Below are positions 1-11,417 of a stretch of DNA of 64,000 nt, one piece after another. A program made the translations under genes and the position numbers. The DNA is from Schistosoma haematobium (Eukaryota > Platyhelminthes > Trematoda > Strigeidida > Schistosomatidae). The notes beneath the pieces are model-generated. The model made no database searches and had not been told where the DNA came from. It saw only the letters and a program-made list of their open reading frames with translations. The stretch's first letter is position 1. The number at the start of each line of letters is the position of its first letter. The stretch covers positions 9,414,287 to 9,478,286 of the forward strand of contig NC_067195.1 of the NCBI RefSeq assembly GCF_000699445.3, given 5' to 3'.

Positions 1-267
1 AAAATGATTTCAAAAGCAATAAATCATTTTAGTAATCCCTATAAGCTCAATCTTCAACCGAACTTTTACCTAATCAACATTGTTAACAAATATGTAATGT
101 TTAATTACATCCTAAATGGGAAATTAAATGTATATTATAATATGGCTAGCCTCTATAGAGTATAACTGAATATCATAATTATTAAGTCTAACTGATATTC
201 GACTAAATTTTGTTCAGTATTAGTGATTTTGAGATGGTGAAGATTTTTAGCTTAGGTGGATGATTTT

Positions 268-355
268 GATGGAGTGTTGTTCTCTCAGCTGGACTTCAGA
301 ATAACGATGAAAGATACACAACCAAACAACGCAGCTCAGAAAACAAAACTCCATC
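268..355. repeat. Imperfect inverted repeat (hairpin)
   Basis: The left arm (268-290, beginning gatggagtg) is the near reverse complement of the right arm (333-355, ending actccatc), with about 42 bases between them. It could fold into a hairpin or be the remnant of a small palindromic element. No coding content and no clear flanking duplication were seen. Confidence 0.55.
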
Positions 356-2080
356 AAAGTATTAATGATTAGAGAAATTTAATTGTATATTAGATCATTC
401 AAACCATGCCTTTTGGCCGATGTACACTCATTATTACTATTGTTATAATTAGTAGAAACTAAATATTTTATTTATAAGCTGATTTGCATTTTGTATTTTT
501 ATTTATTAGATATGTGATTATTATTAGTAAATCTATTCATCAAACCGAAAATCCAACATGATAGAAGAGATAATTCTTGGAAATATTTTTTCACTAGAAA
601 GTAGATAGGAATTAAGATTTATTACAAAAAACAATTCTATGGCTCACTTTATAGAATTAGAAATAAATCCCTATATCAAATGTTTCCTATATAAGTTCTT
701 AAATAACTTTTCATTAATTTAGGTGGCTTTTTATAGATAATAACAGGTTGTATTTTGATTTTGAACAAGATTACTATATGTTGACATTCTCAAAGAACTT
801 GGAGCATTTTGAAAGAAAAAAACACTTATTTGTAACGACAGTTTTAAGTCGACATATTCTTCTTCATATGGACGATTTAAAAAAGTACCGAATATTGATT
901 TCAACAGACTTATTTTAAGCTGAATTCAGTCAATACTTTTGAGAAAAAATCAGTGATTCTCAATAACACGATAAAAGAGTAGAAAAATGGTTTATATAAT
1001 CAACACTCTGGTGGAATTACTTTGTGCGGAAAATATCAACGTTCTAAACATCATACCAAAGCAAACTATGTAGATTCATGAACATATTACAAACATATGG
1101 TCATGAAATGAAACACTGGTAAATACTTTATTATTAATTACAAGTTGGAAACATTTACGACGTATCCCTATTTTTAATCTAATGATTAGTAATTAACATA
1201 AGATTTACTGAGAAATTAACACCGATACTTCTGATTTTTGTGCTATCACATGAAATCATATTCCTAACCACAGTGTCTAATCTTGCCAATCATATGGTCA
1301 GCTGAATAGTCATAAGCACCGTAGAAACCGGAGCATATATATGCTCTTAGTTGTCACAGCACAATACAAGGTGTTGAGAGATGAAAATATTAAGGCATAT
1401 GTCAGTGTAGTTGAAGTAGTAACCTTAAAATATTAGTAGAAAATTAAAGGCATTGAAGATATGATTTGAGTAGGATGAGTGAATTTACAGAATAAAAAGT
1501 ATAAGTATTTCAAGACAAAGAATGGATACAATACAACTTCTGCAATCATTTGGTGAGATGACATTGAGGATCATAACCAGGTAATTTACATCTGCTTGTA
1601 TATTCCAGTCCAGCAGTAAATGACTTTACGAACTGAAACAAAGTCTCGGTCTGACTATCTATAGCCTTATTTCAACCTGTTTCCATGTCAATAAGTATCT
1701 TGCGTCAAAGATGATGATTGTTAGGTAAACCCAGTCAATGGAAATTCACTACGTTGTAAATAGATTCACTACAATTACTAAATGCTAACTATTTCCAAAG
1801 TAATAAAAATGTCTCAGAAGTATGAAAGATTTTGTGAATTAAATAAGAGAATTAAAATCAGAACTATACAATACATTCTAAGATAAATAAATGGAAATTT
1901 GAAAAAACATAATCAAGGTAACATTTACTTAAATCTATCAGTCATAAATTATTAGATATTTTTTCTCAAAGAATAAACAAATAAAGAAAAGACTGACAAT
2001 AACCAACAACAAATTCAATACTGATTGTGATATTCTTTTTAGATTCTACATTTTAACATGAATTGTAAATGAGAGACATA

Positions 2081-2101
2081 GAAAGAAAGAGAGAGAGAGA
2101 A
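2081..2101. repeat. GA-rich simple repeat
   Basis: A short purine tract containing about six uninterrupted GA units preceded by GAAA units. It is an ordinary microsatellite. Confidence 0.8.
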
Positions 2102-2814
2102 ACAAAGAAAAATGGAGGAGGCGGTGAGGGACACACAGAAACGAAATGAAAGTAACTAAAATAGTCAAACATGTATCTAATGTGAATAAAGTTTACTAAA
2201 ACTGTTCTCATCATTACACATACACACATATATAACAGTATTCATATAACGAATATTATTATTCAGTTGTAGTAAATGGAAACAACCTAGCGAAATTTTT
2301 AAAGTGAACAGATCATGACAATAAAAGAGAAGTAGTATAGAGCAGTAATTCGAACAAAGATTATTTTCTCAATGATATGTATACATTTGACTGACATGAT
2401 GTAAATAAAAATAATAAGACTAAACTAATCAATGAAATACAGATTGGTGAGCAATCTGATCATTTCATTTTTATTTAAAGAACTTCATAAAGGATTCAAA
2501 AAGATGAAATATTTAAAGGAACAATTGTTTGACAATAACTTCTTCATCATTCTCTACAGTCATAAATCAATAATGATTGTATTACTATTGTCAAAATAAT
2601 TTACACGAAGTATATGACAATCATATAATGTTTGTATTTGAAATTAGTGTTTCGGTTAAGGATGAAATAAGTTTTTTTTTTAAAAAAAACGTGTTATTTG
2701 TAAATTGAAAAGGATATTCAAGAAAAAAAAATTAGGAACGTTTGTTAAAAAGTGTTGAGTTATGACCAATATGTTAAGATAAATTACATGAATGAATTCA
2801 CATTTTCCTCATCT

Positions 2815-3900
2815 AAATTTCCAGAGGTTGAACTTCTACCAGGTGATCCACTTGTTGACTTAGAATATGTCAATGACATAGTTCTATTTGGTGAAGACTC
2901 TGACAAAATGCAGTCTTCTAACCACTGTAAGCAACAATGCAAACACGTTCGGCATGCGATTCTCCCCCTCGAAATGCAAAATGTTGCTTCAGGATTGAAT
3001 TGCATCGCTACGTGAACTAATGATAGGGAGTGAAGTAGTTGAGTGTGTCGACCGCTTCACTTATCTTGGAAGTCTCATCAGCCCTTGTGGTCTGGTGTTT
3101 GACGAAATCTCAGCATGGATACAGAAAGCTCGACTAGCTTTTGCCAACTTGAGCCATTTGTAGTGTAGGCGAGATATCCGTCTATCAACCAAAGAACGGG
3201 TTTACTAAGCAGCAAATCATTCCATCCTACTTTATGGCAGTGAAACATGGCCGGTAAGAGTAGAGGATATTCGTAGGTTACTAGTATTCGATCATAGGTG
3301 TGTTCGAAACATTACTCGTATATCGTGGGACCATCGAGTAAGTAACACAGTTGTTAGGAAACGGGTACTAGGTAAGGATGGCAAATCAATTGATGAAGTA
3401 GTGAAACTTCATCAGTTGAGATGGCTGAGACACGTTTTACGTATGCCCAACCACCGACTGCCTCGACGTGCTATGTTCAGTGGTATAGGAGTAGGTTGGA
3501 AGAAAGCTAGAGGCGGCCAAACCAAAACATGGCACAAGTCCATGAAGTCACTGACAAGTGGACTGAGTCATGCTGGTAGGTGTAGACTACCTGATTGGGG
3601 ACCGCTAGATGATGGCAACCGATGGTTAGAGACCCTGAATGAAATGGCTCAAAATAGTTTTCAGTGGCGCAGGTGCATCCACTCTTTGTGTTCTCCCAAA
3701 TTCTAATCTTCTGAATTCTTCATGTCCGTTTTTTTCTCTTTCCAAATTTATTTCACTGGATTATACTCCTTGAATAACACCTTCAAACACTAATCTTTCC
3801 GATTAGTGCTTATGCTCCTACTAGCTCTATCACTATAGATAGGGTAACTTGAACCGATGTGCTTTCGTACCTAGTTCTACGTTGTTATTGACTGACTGAC
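2815..3900 (+). pseudogene. 5'-truncated RTE-like LINE: reverse transcriptase C-terminal half
   Basis: This is the 3' part of a non-LTR retrotransposon reverse transcriptase. The first conceptual peptide carries LVDLEYVNDIVLFGEDSD, the RT catalytic box in which the usual YADD has become YVND. After frame breaks near 3015 come YLGSLISPCG, then ILLYGSETWPV (near 3220-3255), and finally an open 101-residue stretch (3401-3706) with LHQLRWLRHVLRMPNHRLP and the terminal WRRCIHSLCS. This order is what I know from schistosome RTE-clade elements. Several stops and frameshifts make it dead. The copy ends in short tandem TGAC units (about 3889-3900), which fits RTE elements ending in short tandem repeats. 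The 5' end is truncated inside the RT domain, as expected for target-primed insertion. Confidence 0.85.
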
Positions 3901-6579
3901 CTAGTTCATTAGGATGATAATAAACATGGTAATAGTGTTATGAAGATATGTTTTGTAACAAGAGGTATATTTATAGGGACCTGAATGTTAACAATAAATA
4001 GAAAGGTTTTAATTGCTCACTGCTGTCTGAAATTTATACGGATATCGTTGTTCAGAAAGAAAAGGAAAGACTTAAGATTGAACCAGGCAACTTGAAGCAA
4101 GAATCTCCATTGAACGATGTGTTTTCATAGAAATTATTATGACATATAAATTCATGTGAATTAAGAAAGGCGAATGGGTAAATCAAGATTGAGGTAAGGA
4201 AGAGATCAACATAGAAGAGGATCGAGGATAAGTATTTGTAACATGTTATTTAGGTATGACATTGTCTGATTATAAGCCATGTAAATAAAGGATTCGAATA
4301 TATATCCGCTCTCTAAGAATAACCATGATGGTTTCAGCTATGTAGATGAGCCATAATCTTGGCCCACATGCAGACTGTTTAGGATCTGATACAAAATCGA
4401 GAAAACTTCGTTCGTTTTATTGTAGTCTTCACTAAGTACTAGTTGAGAAAGGATAGTGTTATTAAATTTTATGATTAATTTCCATCCATTTTGGTAAACG
4501 CTCGAGAGCACTCAAGGATAAGACGCTTTGAATACAGCCTATGCTAATAGCTCCATAGAAACGTCCGAATCAGTATACACACAGAAAAACCCATCATCAG
4601 GAATGGATCTTTGATTAGTAGTGTGAGTAATGGTTTAGTTGCGAAGATAACATACAATTTGACAGCGTTAAAAGTTCTTTCATTAGGTTTTCTTATGTGA
4701 CGTGTTAAGATATCCCCCGCTATATCCTCTTTAGAGTCAGATATTAGATAATGAGTTTTATTATCCCTTCGTTTCGCTTTTTGTCTTCTATTTCCGTTCT
4801 TATATTTATTTACTTGTCTGTATTTATTCTGGCCATCGTAATAAAATATTTATAGATACATCACTGCATTATGATGAGTTTACTGAAAACAATTGTTCGC
4901 TCAAATATTCCATGTATGTACATAAATTCACCAATAATGGACATTTCATCTTAGTGTGTAACTTTTAGGTAGTGGGTATCCATGACTACACCAGGGTTCA
5001 AATCTGAGACCTTCGGCAAATTTCATAAACTCCTGTAACATTGAAAAATACGTCTTCATTAATGATGAATTTTAAGAAGTGATTCTTGGAGTCGGAATGA
5101 AAGGCTATAACTAGGGAAGTACGATAACATCGGATATAAAACGATTGACCACCTCAAGTGATGAACGATCGTTGCTCAGTGTCATAAAACGATTGAAATT
5201 AGGCATGTAAAACCAGTAAATGCTGACTAACTGGTCTGAAGACTAATATATCTTTGCGAAACGCAAAGACCTTGAGTTCGAGCCCTGGTTAGGTCATGTA
5301 TTCACATCACCGATGAGTCCCATACTAGAATAAAGCAACCGCTCACTACTTCCTGGTTCTCAGTGATTATCCCACTAGTATCGGTTCGTGTGTGACACAA
5401 ACTATGAAAATTTAGTTTTCTCCACAAAATCCTGTGTCAATACCTCTAGATATATTTATTTCGTTAGAAAGATAATTGTTATTTTTGGGTAGAAAACATA
5501 TACATTTACATACACACAACTTCATACATACCTTCATGTATACATGCGCTAAATACATCTTAAAAACAAATTCAAGTCATAACAGCAATAGGCAGAATTA
5601 ACTTGGAAAAAGGCAAAATGTGACAGGCAATATAGAAAGATAAACAAAGTAACATACCATAAATATATTACACAAAGACAGATATATGGGAAAATTTGTT
5701 ACAACATCATCATCTACTACTATTTTCCCACTTCATTCCCCTATTTTAGCATTTTTTTTCTCCATAATCAACAAAAACGTACCAATTTCAAACTACGGTT
5801 ATTATTTCTTTTGACCGTTACCATCAGTCTTATTATTAGAGGAAAAATTTCATTACTCTTAACATAATTGTTACATTATGTGCATCTATATGCGTGTACA
5901 TATATATATATCTTTGAAAAAATATATGATTTGTACACATAGCTGTGTAGTTTTTTGTTGAATAATGTTAAAGAAAAAAAAGATAAGTACAAAATTATAT
6001 GTCTAATAATTGAAAGAAAAACAAACTTTTCAATGACTGATTTTTGTTGTGTACCTGAGAAATTGATAAGAACAACTGTTTTCTAACTGTCACATCATCA
6101 TGTAATTCTTTTTTACTTTTACATAGTAGGCTTCTTCCTTTTGTTGCCTGTATACCACACACTCACACGCACACACACATACTTTCTCGCACTCATCAGG
6201 GCCATCAAGTAAACAGCCAGAAGAAAAGCACAAATGGAAGGAAACAGTAAAATAGATATTATTTGGTTTGTCTTTCGTTAACTCCCTTTTTTTTAACATA
6301 TTATTCGTTGGTAGATATTTTCCTCTGATGTCTTCAATAAAATAAACAGATTATTATGTTATAATGATCAATCTCTAATTGGTTTCTATATATATAATAT
6401 TCGGTATGTAATGTAAGAAAGCATCAAACATTCGTCTTATCTATTTGTTTTCCATAGAAATATTTGTCATGTTGTTTATAGTCGGTAAATCATCATGTCT
6501 GTTTGATTAGATTGATAATTAGATAACTCATCTGCTGACAACTGATTGATTACTTGATAACGATTGTTGTCATATTTAC
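3901..6579. other. Flank with SINE and PLE relics
   Basis: There is no gene here. Around 4850-4905 a short stretch containing tgttcgctcaaatattc matches one inside the PLE at about 40090, suggesting a PLE scrap. Around 4976-5040 and 5190-5385 are decayed SINE pieces, the latter listed separately. A CA/CT-rich patch lies near 6155-6180. The rest is AT-rich and uninformative. Confidence 0.5.
5190..5385 (+). mobile_element. Decayed tRNA-SINE/hammerhead relic
   Basis: The tRNA-like B-box resemblance (gagttcgagccctgg) is followed after about 30 bases by gatgagtcccatactag and, about 25 bases later, by cacta-cttcctggttct. This is the order seen in better copies: B box, hammerhead strand II, SINE tail. 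The GAAA box is gone, so no ribozyme is expected. Confidence 0.5.
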
Positions 6580-6816
6580 TTAACTTTTATTGCTGGTGAA
6601 AATCTCTCGTTGTAGTTGAAATACGGACACCAATTCTGCTAACTTGACAGCACGTGTTGTACTGTTACGTAGTTGAAGAAAGTCAACAGAAAATTCTGGA
6701 CGAGCTTCAGTCGCACAAGGTGTATCAGTTCGTTCAAGATCGCAAGTACAGCTGAATAATACCAAACCTAGATCCGGAATTTCTGGTTGATCACTCTTAA
6801 CCATCTGACACCTCAG
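6580..6816 (-). CDS. Arrestin-domain protein, exon 5 (C-terminus)
   Basis: This is the last exon, ending in TAA at 6580-6582. Read in phase 0 after exon 4 it begins LRCQMVKSDQPEIPDLG and ends QREIFTSNKS. The start joins EYSLI of exon 4 to give EYSLI-LRCQMVK, which fits the closing strand of Arrestin_C, where alpha-arrestins usually have a tyrosine-led strand followed by a hydrophobic one (here LGLVLFSCTC). The acceptor could be AAG before CTG (6816) or CAG before ATG (6804); both keep the frame. The tail after DLERTDTPC is not recognised. It is more GC-rich than its surroundings and open throughout, which supports coding. Assignment to this gene is inference from phase, strand, order and domain pattern. 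Confidence 0.62.
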   Translation of the reverse strand: MRCQMVKSDQPEIPDLGLVLFSCTCDLERTDTPCATEARPEFSVDFLQLRNSTTRAVKLAELVSVFQLQREIFTSNKS

Positions 6817-6835
6817 CTTACTGTATACTGTGCCG

Positions 6836-6893
6836 AATCTCTCAGACTAGTGATCACACTGCAACATGATTGATAGAACTCGATCAGTGCAAA
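6836..6893 (+). repeat. Dispersed repeat family, copy 1
   Basis: Contains tcagactagtgatcacactgcaa-like sequence followed by ttgatagaactcgatcagtgc. The same word order recurs near 13105-13165 and 17612-17660, and in reverse near 25540-25640. This is a short dispersed repeat of unknown class. Confidence 0.5.
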
Positions 6894-7559
6894 AGAACTA
6901 AAAACATAACATTGTTTAAAACTCAGTGATCGATTACTTGATATACTCTCTTTAATATATCATTTATTCAATTCAGACAATAATATGATAAGAATTGGAT
7001 TAAAAAACTACAGGCTTCTTTACGGAAATGCTTGCTCAAAAATAATACCAGACGTTTTAACTCGTGTTTCATATCACGAATATAAACTAACGTAGCACCA
7101 TGTTAACTGGCAAGTCGGATTGAAAATTTCTCAACCTACTTTCCGCATACTTTCTCCTCTTTTTAAAACAAACAATATACTTGATATGAAAGGGACTTGA
7201 AAGAACACTTAATCGAGTATAATCATCAACTCATTGGGCTATGCTTTGATAAATGTTAGTTTCAGATATTTTTCTTTCAATAAACTTTCGGGTAATACAT
7301 AAGTCACTGGTGCTGAAGAGCACAGAATAACATCATTCACACTTATTTGTCGAGAAGTGATAAGATGCTCTCAAGATGATTTATTTAAGAAAATTTATCA
7401 TTACTTTTTGCTTTACCTATAATTAGAATGTGTTGTATACACGACGAACCATTGATCAAAATTGATTAAGTTTCAACTATAAAGTTACAATAAGGCTGAA
7501 ATCGGTTCTAACTTGTTCTATTTAGTTAGGGATAATATTATTCAACCCTTACATTAAAA

Positions 7560-7965
7560 ATGTATGACTTACTCAAAAGATATTGTTGTGTTTGATGAAG
7601 ACTGACAAAATGCAATCTTCCGACCGCTTTAAGTAAAAAATCCAACCGTATACGGAATGTGTTTCTCCCCTACTAACTACTGAATATCGCTTCATGACTT
7701 GGCTATGTCAACCCCAGAATCAAAAGTAGAAAATGAGATACTTGAATCTCTCGAACATTTTATTTATCTTGAAATTCTCATCTTCTATTAAGCAATAATG
7801 TTTGAAGAAATCCCAGGAGGTATTCATAAAGCTCCCCTGGTTTTTAACACCGTAGGTCACCTTCTTTGAAGGCTTTATATCCGTCTCTTAACCAAAGAGT
7901 GAGTATACTGCTCAGCAGTTCATTTTTCTCTACTTTATCAAAAGACTGATATATTTCATTCATGA
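7560..7965 (+). pseudogene. Decayed RTE-like LINE fragment
   Basis: This is the same RT region as at 2815-3900 but far more decayed. Near 7575-7605 it reads as SKDIVVFDED, corresponding to the DIVLFGED box; later come motifs corresponding to FIYLEILI (for FTYLGSLI) and RLLTKE (for RLSTKE). Multiple stops and frameshifts are present. Plus strand, so antisense to the host gene. Confidence 0.65.
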
Positions 7966-8154
7966 TCAGAAGCTTTAAAAAGACATATTGGTGAACAAGA
8001 AAACAATCAATAAGGCTTACCTTCATCATTTCCAATGAACGATGTTTCTCTAGTTGGGTCAGAACCGATTGTAATTGGGATTTGCATACAGTGATCATGC
8101 TTACCTTCTCTATCACCTTGCATACGAAGTCGTAACTAAAAAGGTAAATAATGG

Positions 8155-8370
8155 TTTAAAAGTTCATATAACTAGTTGATCTTAGTTAACCAGTCATTAG
8201 GAACCGAGGAGTAATGAATAGCTGATTCCTCCTAGTGTATAAACTATCACCTGTGTTCAAACACGACTGAAACCAAGAAATTCAGGTACCGAGGCGAGAT
8301 CTTAGCCTCTAAACCACTCAGCAGGTATTCAAGTGTTTACATTTCTAACTCCAGTTAGTTAACGATATTC
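8155..8370 (-). mobile_element. SINE relic
   Basis: The antisense tRNA-like head is recognisable as cctctaaaccactcagcaggtat followed by gtgtttacatttctaactcc. These correspond to the A-box side and upstream segment of better SINE copies (for example 45985-46040). The ribozyme part is not recognisable. Confidence 0.4.
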
Positions 8371-8990
8371 ACACTGATTCAATTTAACCTATTTACTATT
8401 TATTTAAGAACATTTTAATAATTATTTATGGTCACATTATTGTTTGAAATCCATTCAACGAATATAAATTGCAGGTTTTTCAATACATCAACAAAAGCTT
8501 AACAAAGTTTCCGATTAAATAATAGTTAGAATACAGCTTGTTTTTAGCCATACTATGCCAATTTAAGATAAAAATATTTTAATAAGATAGTCATTTAGTT
8601 GGTAACAAATGATTTATTTTGGTTTTAATACAAAATTTGCAAAGACGATTGATTGCAGATTGGATCTGTCAAAGATTAATCTCAGATGCCGTACCACTAA
8701 AAACCAAGAAACAGTAGACAGCTGTTTGGTCCTAGTATGTAAATACCAAGGACTGTGTACTCACGATCACACCAGTAATCGAGCACAGTATCTTCAAGTC
8801 TAGTATCAATAGCTTAATTATGAAGACCATTAGGCTAGCATATAATGTTACAGTTCCAAAGTCAATTAGTCTACAATATCGTTCGATGATTATTCAATTC
8901 AATTAATGATAACTGTTTAAATCCCAATATGTTTGACCATATATCAGATACGACTTCTCACTATTTTTTCCAGTTGAATTCACCAGTCGA

Positions 8991-9114
8991 TTTAAGCTAA
9001 ACCACCATGGAAAACCTGGAAACATTGGATGGTCGTTTCATCCACGATCCCGCACACGGAATTCGAACTCAGGGCCTTCGGTCTCACGCCTGAACGTTTA
9101 ATCTTCAGGCTGTT
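8991..9114 (-). mobile_element. tRNA-SINE copy with deleted ribozyme core
   Basis: Shows the antisense SINE tail (accaccatggaaaacctgga), then the stem III/GAAA side (ggtcgtttc), then jumps directly to the segment next to the tRNA head (atccacgatcccgca) and an antisense B box (gaattcgaactcagg). Stem II and the CUGANGA strand are missing, as if a short internal deletion removed the catalytic core. Confidence 0.7.
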
Positions 9115-9395
9115 ATTTGTAAAAATATTTATCTACACATCATAAAATATAAATAAGAACTATCAAATCATTGTCCAATTCAAAATACTGAGATTAAATA
9201 ATAACTCTATGCCAATTTATGAAAATAGTACAAATGTAATGCACTAATATATGACTTATTAATAATGACTTTTAAGATTAGATAAATAATATGAAAGATA
9301 TTGAACACAACTTTCAATTCATTCATACTATATTTACTATATGATAATATTTTAATCTTTTCGTATTTAATAAAAAAAATATCCATAAAACTTAC

Positions 9396-9833
9396 AATTA
9401 ATGAATATTCTAAATAAATTAAATTTTGTCTACCAAATAATCCACTAGTTGGAAGAGGTGGTACATGTATTAAATCTGTGAAATATGCTTGACCACCTTG
9501 ATCTGGTACAGCGATAATATTTGTTGATAAAGAATTCTGATGTAATTTTTGTCGGTGTTTATGTTTTGTCTGGGATTTAATCTGTTTATCATTTTTACTA
9601 TTTACACTATTATGTCGATGTGTTTTTTGTTGTTGTTCACTACGTTCAAAACGATTTGTTGAACTTCTTGATGAAAATGAATTTGATGAAGAAAATACAC
9701 CAGAAATTTTATTCATATCTAATTGTTCAAATAAATTATATCCGGACAATGTTGATTGAGCATTTAATCTTGTCGCAAAAATACGTAAAACTTCAATATG
9801 ATTTTGTTTATTGATACCTTTTAAAAAGACTGT
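9396..9833 (-). CDS. Arrestin-domain protein, exon 4 (Arrestin_C, second half)
   Basis: 146 codons in phase 0 between a CAAG acceptor and a GTAAGT donor. It starts TVFLKGINKQNHIEVLRIF and ends with VPPLPTSGLF then IYLEYSLI. The PPLP plus Y-x-L pattern is the well-known end of Arrestin_C (hydrophobic strand, PPLPPS-like turn, then a strand led by tyrosine). Between these lies a roughly 60-residue low-complexity insertion rich in Ser, Asn, Gln, Lys and His (SSSNSFSSRSSTNRFERS, then QQQKTHRHN). Such an insertion between strands is unusual but keeps the frame. The open frame continues past the donor into intron, so the apparent longer ORF to 9207 is not real coding. Confidence 0.85.
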
Positions 9834-10059
9834 CTTGAATTAGATTTTATTAGATAAAGAAAAAAAAAGGAAATCATAAATTTAAAAATAGTTTTTCAAA
9901 TATTTATATAATTAAATTTCATTCAGTAATGAATAAATAATGATTGATTTTTACAGGTTACATAACGAGCTGACTTCAATTAGAAAACAAATGAAAACCA
10001 AAAAATAGTAGAAAGCTGTTTCTTTCTAGTATCTGACTTTTCAATAGTACCTATCCACT

Positions 10060-10185
10060 ACGTTACCACTGGACCGTTAGTCACTGGTTTACATGTTAAC
10101 ACTGAGTCGGTCATACATACGCACTACGTAGAAGCCCCCATACTAAGACCAGACAGCTGTTCAGTACTTCTTGATTTCTACTATT
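10060..10185 (+). mobile_element. SINE relic
   Basis: Contains cccccatactaagaccagacagctgt and then tcagtacttcttg. These correspond loosely to the gtcccatactaggacgaaacgg and cagtgcttcc parts of the plus-oriented SINE. The core is destroyed. Confidence 0.4.
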
Positions 10186-11025
10186 TGTCTAACGATAATT
10201 ATTCCTTGTTTTAAACTGATTTCCTAAGGATAGTTGTTTGAAATTTTTTAGTTCCATTCATTCTATTTACTTACTGAATGATAAATCATAATAAAAATAT
10301 GTGGATTCGTCACCTATAACTTCGAAATATTAATAACTTATTGTAATTTTATTAACCAAAAGTAAGATATTCAACTAATATTCACCCTCAACTTAATAAT
10401 TCAGTACCAATGTAAGATCAGTAGAATAGTAACTAAGAAGAGATTTATTGGCAAGACAATTGATCACAATGGATAAATTAGCTGTATAAGTGTTTTCTGA
10501 ACTCAACTATCATTTATGAGTTTTAAAAAATGAATTCTTTAACAAAAATTACATATTGTTTTATATGACAAAATTTATCACTAGCTTAAGCCAATATGAT
10601 TTTCTAGAAAAATAATTATACTAAATTTCCAATCCATTAAATCAATATTATCTTGTCAACCGAAAATTTGTGATAACACTTGTAGACACATTATAAAAAC
10701 TTCTATCTGTCAAATAACTAAATATATGTGAAATATCTAGTTGTCTTTCATTTAAAATAAATATTGAAGATATATCTTGGAAAGAGAAATAATCCTTAGT
10801 TTACATTCAACGAATGTAATAGATTGTTTTAAACACTAACAACCTTTAATGATGTCTTATTTAGAAATAAATTACATTGAATATTGAACAATCAAATTAA
10901 GACTTCTATTTATTTTTTCCTCAATAATTCACTTTATAGAATTAAATTAATTTAACTACATTGTAAACAAACTTTAACAAATTAAGAAATGTATTATTAG
11001 TAATAGTAACAAAGAAATTCATTGT

Positions 11026-11417
11026 CAGTAAAGGGTTGTGGAGATTATTAAGTTAATGGTTGTGATCATGAATTGATTTATGTTAAAAAACCATTGAAAA
11101 CTTGGAAGCACTGGACGGCCGTTTCGTCCAATTGTGGGACTGCTCAGCAGTGCGCATCCGCGATTACGCTCACGGGACTCCAACCCAGGGTCTTCAGTCT
11201 CGCGCGCGAACGCTCAACCTACTAGACTATTGAGCTGGCATTCAAAAGCATTAATGTCTAACCTCAACCAATCCATGAAGTTGCGCGACCATCTTCCATT
11301 GTACTTAGGTAGATGCCTGTCTCTATCCGACACGGATTAGCTCCACTGGTCACGGTTTCTCACTGGAATTCCGAGAATTCTCCCATGAAGCTAGTCACTT
11401 GTGAGCACATGTTTATC
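11026..11417 (-). mobile_element. tRNA-SINE/hammerhead unit 1 of a head-to-tail array
   Basis: The unit opens with agtaaagggttgtggagat, passes the SINE tail, an antisense hammerhead (11108-11153) and an antisense tRNA-like head, and runs to gagcacatgtttatcac. There the opening word recurs at about 11418, giving a period of about 390 bp. Minus orientation, so sense to the arrestin transcript. Confidence 0.75.
11108..11153 (-). ncRNA. Hammerhead ribozyme, core mutated (SINE unit 1)
   Basis: On the minus strand: stem I GCACUG/CAGUGC, six perfect pairs; stem II GUCC/GGAC intact; GAAA present; cleavage triplet GUC present. The catalytic strand reads CUGAGCA instead of CUGANGA, so the invariant G8 is changed to C. 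Cleavage is expected to be lost or very weak. Function is inferred from sequence only. Confidence 0.7.

Larger units (their letters stand above)
1..2751. other. AT-rich flank downstream of the arrestin gene
   Basis: No gene, RNA or recognisable coding exon is visible here. The stretch is AT-rich and broken by stops in all frames. It holds one imperfect inverted repeat (268-355) and a short purine tract near 2081-2101, both listed separately. It lies beyond the stop codon of the minus-strand arrestin gene, so it is probably intergenic. Confidence 0.6.
6817..9395 (-). other. Arrestin gene intron 4
   Basis: About 2.6 kb. It contains a dispersed-repeat copy (6836-6893), a decayed RTE remnant (7560-7965), two SINE relics (8155-8370 and 8991-9114) and otherwise AT-rich sequence. 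The open frame at 7844-8116 on the minus strand is a shadow of the RTE remnant. Confidence 0.6.

Noticed and set aside
7844..8116. 90-codon minus-strand open frame
   Set aside because: Antisense shadow of the decayed RTE remnant and adjoining AT-rich DNA.
9207..9395. Extension of the exon 4 open frame to 9207
   Set aside because: The frame runs past a strong GTAAGT donor into AT-rich intron coding a hydrophobic, low-complexity peptide; not part of the arrestin fold.
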